Both the position numbers and the translations under genes were made by a program. Below, one piece after another: positions 63,233 through 64,000 of a stretch of 64,000 nucleotides of DNA. Location of the stretch: positions 14,163,268-14,227,267 of the forward strand of contig NC_079896.1 of assembly GCF_024868665.1 (NCBI RefSeq), read 5' to 3'. The number at the start of each line of letters is the position of its first letter. Position 1 is the stretch's first letter. This DNA is from Triplophysa rosa. Taxonomy: Eukaryota > Chordata > Actinopteri > Cypriniformes > Nemacheilidae. The notes under the pieces were generated by a model that did not search any database, was not told the DNA's origin, and saw only the letters and a list, made by a program, of their open reading frames with translations.

Positions 63233-64000
63233 GTATTTATACCTTTGTGTATTCTATCATAAGCAAGCACAAACTGCTATACAGTTTTTCAAATAAAAAT
63301 CATGATCTGTTTGTAGACGGTTTCAAAGCAACAACATAAACAAACGTACACATTCGCAAATAATAGAGTGCCTGTAGATTATTTCTGAAAACAAGCAAAA
63401 GAAACCAAGAAGAACCGTTACTCTAAACTTGCCTCTCCGATATTTTGAATTTAGACTGCGATACCAAGCTCAACCACTATATGTCAATGTCCAATACGGT
63501 TTCTTCAAATGCGACAAAGATACGACACATTCAACAAATTGTATATTTAATCAAATTAACATACAACAAAATTTGTTTATTTAATACAATTATTAAACTA
63601 TAAAATAATCATATAAATTAATATGAACATAAATTAAATTAAATATAAATAGTTGTTAGACACTAGCCAGACCGATAAACAAACACAGACCGGACGTTAA
63701 CTGCAGTCCACACACACGCATCCGATGAAACCGTCTATAACATGATGAAAGTATGTGCGAAGTATACAGTGTATAAACAGTATAACAAGCAAACGTTTAT
63801 TAGATAAGATCAATTTCATTGGCGTGTGATGATGATCAAAGGTTTACCATTACGGGAACTATACTATATTTTATAATTTACTATATTTTATATTTTATAA
63901 TTTCCTACCATTCAAAACCTTTGAGACACTTACATATTCTTTATTAATTTTTCCTGTTTTATAACAACACTAAACCCTTTGAAGCGATGAAATAACACAA
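63233..64000 (+). other. itpr1 intron start, with a dispersed repeat
   Basis: Intron begins with a GTATTT donor. The part 63530-63745 resembles the sequence around the 59313-59953 insertion (shared words AACAAACACAGACCGG-like and GAAACCGTCTATA). No exon to the window end. Confidence 0.55.

Overview
This is vertebrate nuclear DNA and almost certainly comes from a teleost, most likely a cyprinid. The genes are split by GT-AG introns, carry AATAAA poly(A) signals, and encode vertebrate proteins. Introns and spacers are full of fish-type repeats: palindromic Angel-like MITEs, TTAA-flanked MITEs, hAT and Tc1/mariner relics, Ty3/gypsy LTR elements and CA/GT microsatellites. There are no bacterial genes, CRISPR arrays or operons. 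No tRNA or rRNA gene was recognised.

Layout. (1) 1-4389: the 5' LTR, gag and most of pol of a decayed Ty3/gypsy retrotransposon on the minus strand, running off the left edge. It lies in the last intron of a C1q-like gene whose final exon (4726-4905, +) ends in the window. (2) 5.1-11.3 kb: a gene-free block holding a dead Tc1-like transposon with a hAT fragment nested in it, and a 1.6-kb inverted-repeat element that carries a small ORF. (3) 11378-23056 (+): smarcc2, 26 coding exons, with a 2-kb 3' UTR. (4) 26530-32715 (-): myl6, six coding exons; a complete non-autonomous LTR element sits in one intron. (5) 33860-35352 (-): tsfm, five exons. (6) 36879-41220 (+): endou, eight exons. (7) 41685-44522 (-): sumf1, nine exons, tail-to-tail with endou. 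(8) 46579-63232 (+): the first 25 coding exons of itpr1, head-to-head with sumf1 and continuing past the right edge.

For each of the five complete genes the exons were joined by eye; reading frame and splice phase stay consistent from ATG to stop (1033, 151, 302, 341 and 369 aa). itpr1 is open for 1096 codons. Key residues are kept: the SUMF1 cysteine pair, the ENDOU His-His-Lys triad and the IP3-contact residues of ITPR1. The genes do not form one pathway. They are a conserved vertebrate neighbourhood: smarcc2-myl6, tsfm, endou and c1ql4 correspond to human 12q13-q14, and sumf1-itpr1 to human 3p26.

I found no new biochemical system. The most interesting material is in the mobile DNA. Three separate inverted-repeat elements (9083-10673, 35930-36237, 59313-59953) share TATGRAG termini and 6-bp target duplications. 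One of them carries an ORF with promoter-like sequence upstream, and another has inserted into a dispersed repeat whose related, uninterrupted copy lies 4 kb away. Other items are two TTAA MITEs abutting on one shared TTAA, a GC-AG intron in itpr1, and the solo-LTR-like, hAT and LTR insertions with readable target duplications.
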